From contig JACKKV010000001.1 of assembly GCA_024236235.1 (NCBI GenBank), positions 124,001 to 188,000 on the forward strand: a stretch of DNA of 64,000 bases. Direction: 5' to 3'. Positions 62,599 through 64,000 of the stretch are shown piece after piece. The position numbers and the translations under genes are program-made. The notes beneath the pieces were generated by a model. That model had not been told where the DNA came from. It made no database searches and saw only the letters and a program-made list of their open reading frames with translations. The DNA is from Novosphingobium sp. (GTDB lineage Bacteria > Pseudomonadota > Alphaproteobacteria > Sphingomonadales > Sphingomonadaceae). Within the stretch, counting starts at the first letter, position 1; every line of letters begins with the position of its first letter.

Positions 62599-63117
62599 AT
62601 GGGCAGAGATTCAAAATTTTTGGCACTAGGCCTTGCTAGCGCAGCAATATGTGCGGGCATGAGCAATGCTCAAGCCTCACCGCCGCATCCGCAAGTCTAT
62701 GTCGCTGGTATGGCAACTTTCTATCTGTGCCCTAATATCATCCGAACTGGTGTGGCACCGCCGCCAAGCGAATTGGAAAAGGCCGATCTTACTCCGATTT
62801 CACCTCTGAAGCCTGATACGATGTGGTTCCAATCTAGGCGGAACGTAGGAACGCTACTGTTCTCGTATGATCCTTCCGAGATGCGATGCACCGCGAATTA
62901 CACAGGGCAGGGGTACGAGGAGATAGCGCGTGCCCTTCGAGGCGTTGCAATCAGGGGTGGGTTCGCCCGCATAACCGGCGGAGACAAAGGCGGGGCCAAG
63001 GCAGACGTTTTTGAGGGCCCTATAGCTTTGGATCCCTCTGCGACTGCCCGCGTGATTGTCATAGAAAACTACAGCGACGGCTCCTCGGCGATAAGTTACA
63101 GCGAGAGAAAAAAGTAG
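62599..63117 (+). CDS. Secreted protein of unknown function with atypical composition
   Basis: A 172-aa protein with a signal peptide (SKFLALGLASAAICAGMSNAQA, likely cleaved after AQA). The mature part has two Cys (FYLCPN, EMRCTAN) that could form a disulfide and an even mix of strands. No family is recognised. The gene uses many A/T-ending codons (for example ttt, ata, agg, cta) that are rare in the neighbouring genes, consistent with recent transfer. It is flanked by an intergenic stretch and a regulator on the opposite strand. Confidence 0.65.
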   Translation: MGRDSKFLALGLASAAICAGMSNAQASPPHPQVYVAGMATFYLCPNIIRTGVAPPPSELEKADLTPISPLKPDTMWFQSRRNVGTLLFSYDPSEMRCTANYTGQGYEEIARALRGVAIRGGFARITGGDKGGAKADVFEGPIALDPSATARVIVIENYSDGSSAISYSERKK

Positions 63118-63199
63118 GGAAGGTCAAGCGAGAGCGAGTCCGCTTTCCCCGACATTCCAGCCATTAGCTCATGCACGCAGGCAGACCGTTTCCCGCCGC

Positions 63200-63823
63200 C
63201 TAGTTCAGCGCCGGTTCGCTCGTCTGCCCGGCCTCGAACCACACCCGCACCGCATCGGATGCGTGATGCGCCTTCAGCTTGCGCATCATGTTCGCGCGGT
63301 GAATTTCGACCGTGCGCGGGCTGATCTCCAGTTCGCGCGCGATCTCCTTGTTGCTGCACCCGTTGGACAGCAGGCTGAGCACTTCGCCTTCACGGTGGCT
63401 GAGCGCGGCGACATGCTGGCGCGCCTCCAGCACGCGCCGGCGTTCCTGCGCCCGCATGCGCGCCTCGCCAGCCACATCGGCCAGCACCCGGGCGAATTCA
63501 TCCTGCCGGTAAGGCAGCGAGATATAGCCGAGCGCGCCCGCCTTGATCGCCGCGACCACGCGATCGACGCGCGGTTCCTCCCCCGCGGCGACCAGCGGCA
63601 GCCAGATGCCATCTTCCAGCAGCGCGGCCAGCAGGCCGGGCGCGCCGCCCTGCGCGGGATCGTCGCGCGCAATCACGATGCCGTCCCGCGGCGGGCGTTC
63701 TCGCAGTTCCTGCAGCCCTTCGTAAACCTCTGCATGATGGCCAAGCGCAAAAGCCGCGCGGGCGCCTTCGGCCCGGTAACGGGGCGCGGCGTCGACGAGA
63801 TGAATGGTGAGACGTTGTTCCAT
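63200..63823 (-). CDS. FixJ/NarL-type response regulator with degenerate receiver
   Basis: A 207-aa protein. The C-terminal LuxR-type helix-turn-helix is clear: LSHREGEVLSLLSNGCSNKEIARELEISPRTVEIHR. The N-terminal receiver-like domain lacks the acidic pair (IHLVDAAPRY) and the usual phospho-Asp context (GIVIARDDPAQGG), and the conserved Lys is replaced in SLPYRQ. It may act without phosphorylation. ATG 63823 is preferred. No partner kinase is adjacent. Confidence 0.82.
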   Translation of the reverse strand: MEQRLTIHLVDAAPRYRAEGARAAFALGHHAEVYEGLQELRERPPRDGIVIARDDPAQGGAPGLLAALLEDGIWLPLVAAGEEPRVDRVVAAIKAGALGYISLPYRQDEFARVLADVAGEARMRAQERRRVLEARQHVAALSHREGEVLSLLSNGCSNKEIARELEISPRTVEIHRANMMRKLKAHHASDAVRVWFEAGQTSEPALN

Positions 63824-64000
63824 GGCCAGCATGGTGGCGCAGACCGCAGCGGCGGGCACGGCGCAAACCCGCCATTGTGAAGCGAATTTAGGGCGCGACA
63901 GCGCTCACCCGCCGGAAAAGCGCTGCGGATTTATATCCGATCCGGATCGAAATACGGCCTTTTGCCTAAGTATCGGCCCCGGGGTTGCCCTCACCTTGCG
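63824..64000. other. Window-end intergenic region
   Basis: No gene is recognised. It contains the perfect 12-base palindrome CGATCCGGATCG at 63938-63949 in an otherwise unremarkable stretch upstream of the response regulator. Confidence 0.4.

Noticed and set aside
63938..63949. Perfect palindrome CGATCCGGATCG
   Set aside because: Isolated, restriction-site-like and GC-rich; no positional evidence for a regulatory role.

Overview
The window looks like chromosome of an alphaproteobacterium of the order Sphingomonadales, probably Erythrobacteraceae or a close relative. The grounds are high GC, dense short-spaced operons, a sphingomonad-style cox cluster, the serC-serA-hisZ-purA order, several outer-membrane lipoproteins and a TonB-dependent receptor, and CtrA-like TTAA-N7-TTAA motifs. 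I see no insertion sequence, integrase, CRISPR array or prophage block. Most of the window is core genome.

Layout. 1-11.7 kb: end of a queuosine-precursor transporter, recF, a Baeyer-Villiger-type monooxygenase, a cytosolic hybrid histidine kinase, a lone 3TM holin, aroQ-accB-accC, an Lrp regulator, a degenerate histidine-kinase-like protein and a polysaccharide deacetylase. 11.8-15.1 kb: tRNA-Ile2(CAU), tRNA-Pro(UGG), ubiA, rsmE and glutamate-cysteine ligase. 15.1-20.8 kb (minus): membrane methyltransferase, bamB, a YfgM-like TPR protein, a glycosyltransferase that seems to start at CTG, and a hydrolase. 20.8-30 kb: selO, astD-like dehydrogenase, rarD, pyrC, MEKHLA protein, ygfZ, rpmA/rplU and lipoproteins. 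30-35 kb (minus): folB, a small Rossmann-like protein, moaA, moaD, moaE, a methyltransferase and thrC. 35-41.3 kb (minus): ctaC-ctaD-ctaB-small membrane protein-ctaG-ctaE-DUF983-surf1, the aa3-type cytochrome c oxidase with its assembly factors. 41.5-45.8 kb (plus): pyrE-pdxJ-acpS-lepB-DUF3089-ruvX.

45.8-47.8 kb (minus) holds the most interesting unexplained unit: a 52-codon peptide gene, a 325-aa protein of no recognised family and a 300-aa cupin-like protein. Each has its own strong ribosome-binding site and the three are packed as an operon. A ribosomally made and modified peptide is one hypothesis. 47.9-56.1 kb: siroheme synthase N-terminal domain, lysA, a small lipoprotein, argH, a TlpA-like thioredoxin, tRNA-Val(UAC), a ZnuD-like receptor with a Zur-like palindrome, a winged-helix regulator and an L,D-transpeptidase.

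56.26-60.53 kb is abnormal. purA, hisZ, serA and the 3' end of serC are all recognisable in the usual order but are broken by many small indels and some substitutions. The sharp edges and the housekeeping nature of the genes make low-quality sequence the likeliest cause. 61.6-64 kb: an extensin-family lipoprotein, an unrecognised secreted protein with unusual composition and a FixJ/LuxR-type regulator with a degenerate receiver domain.
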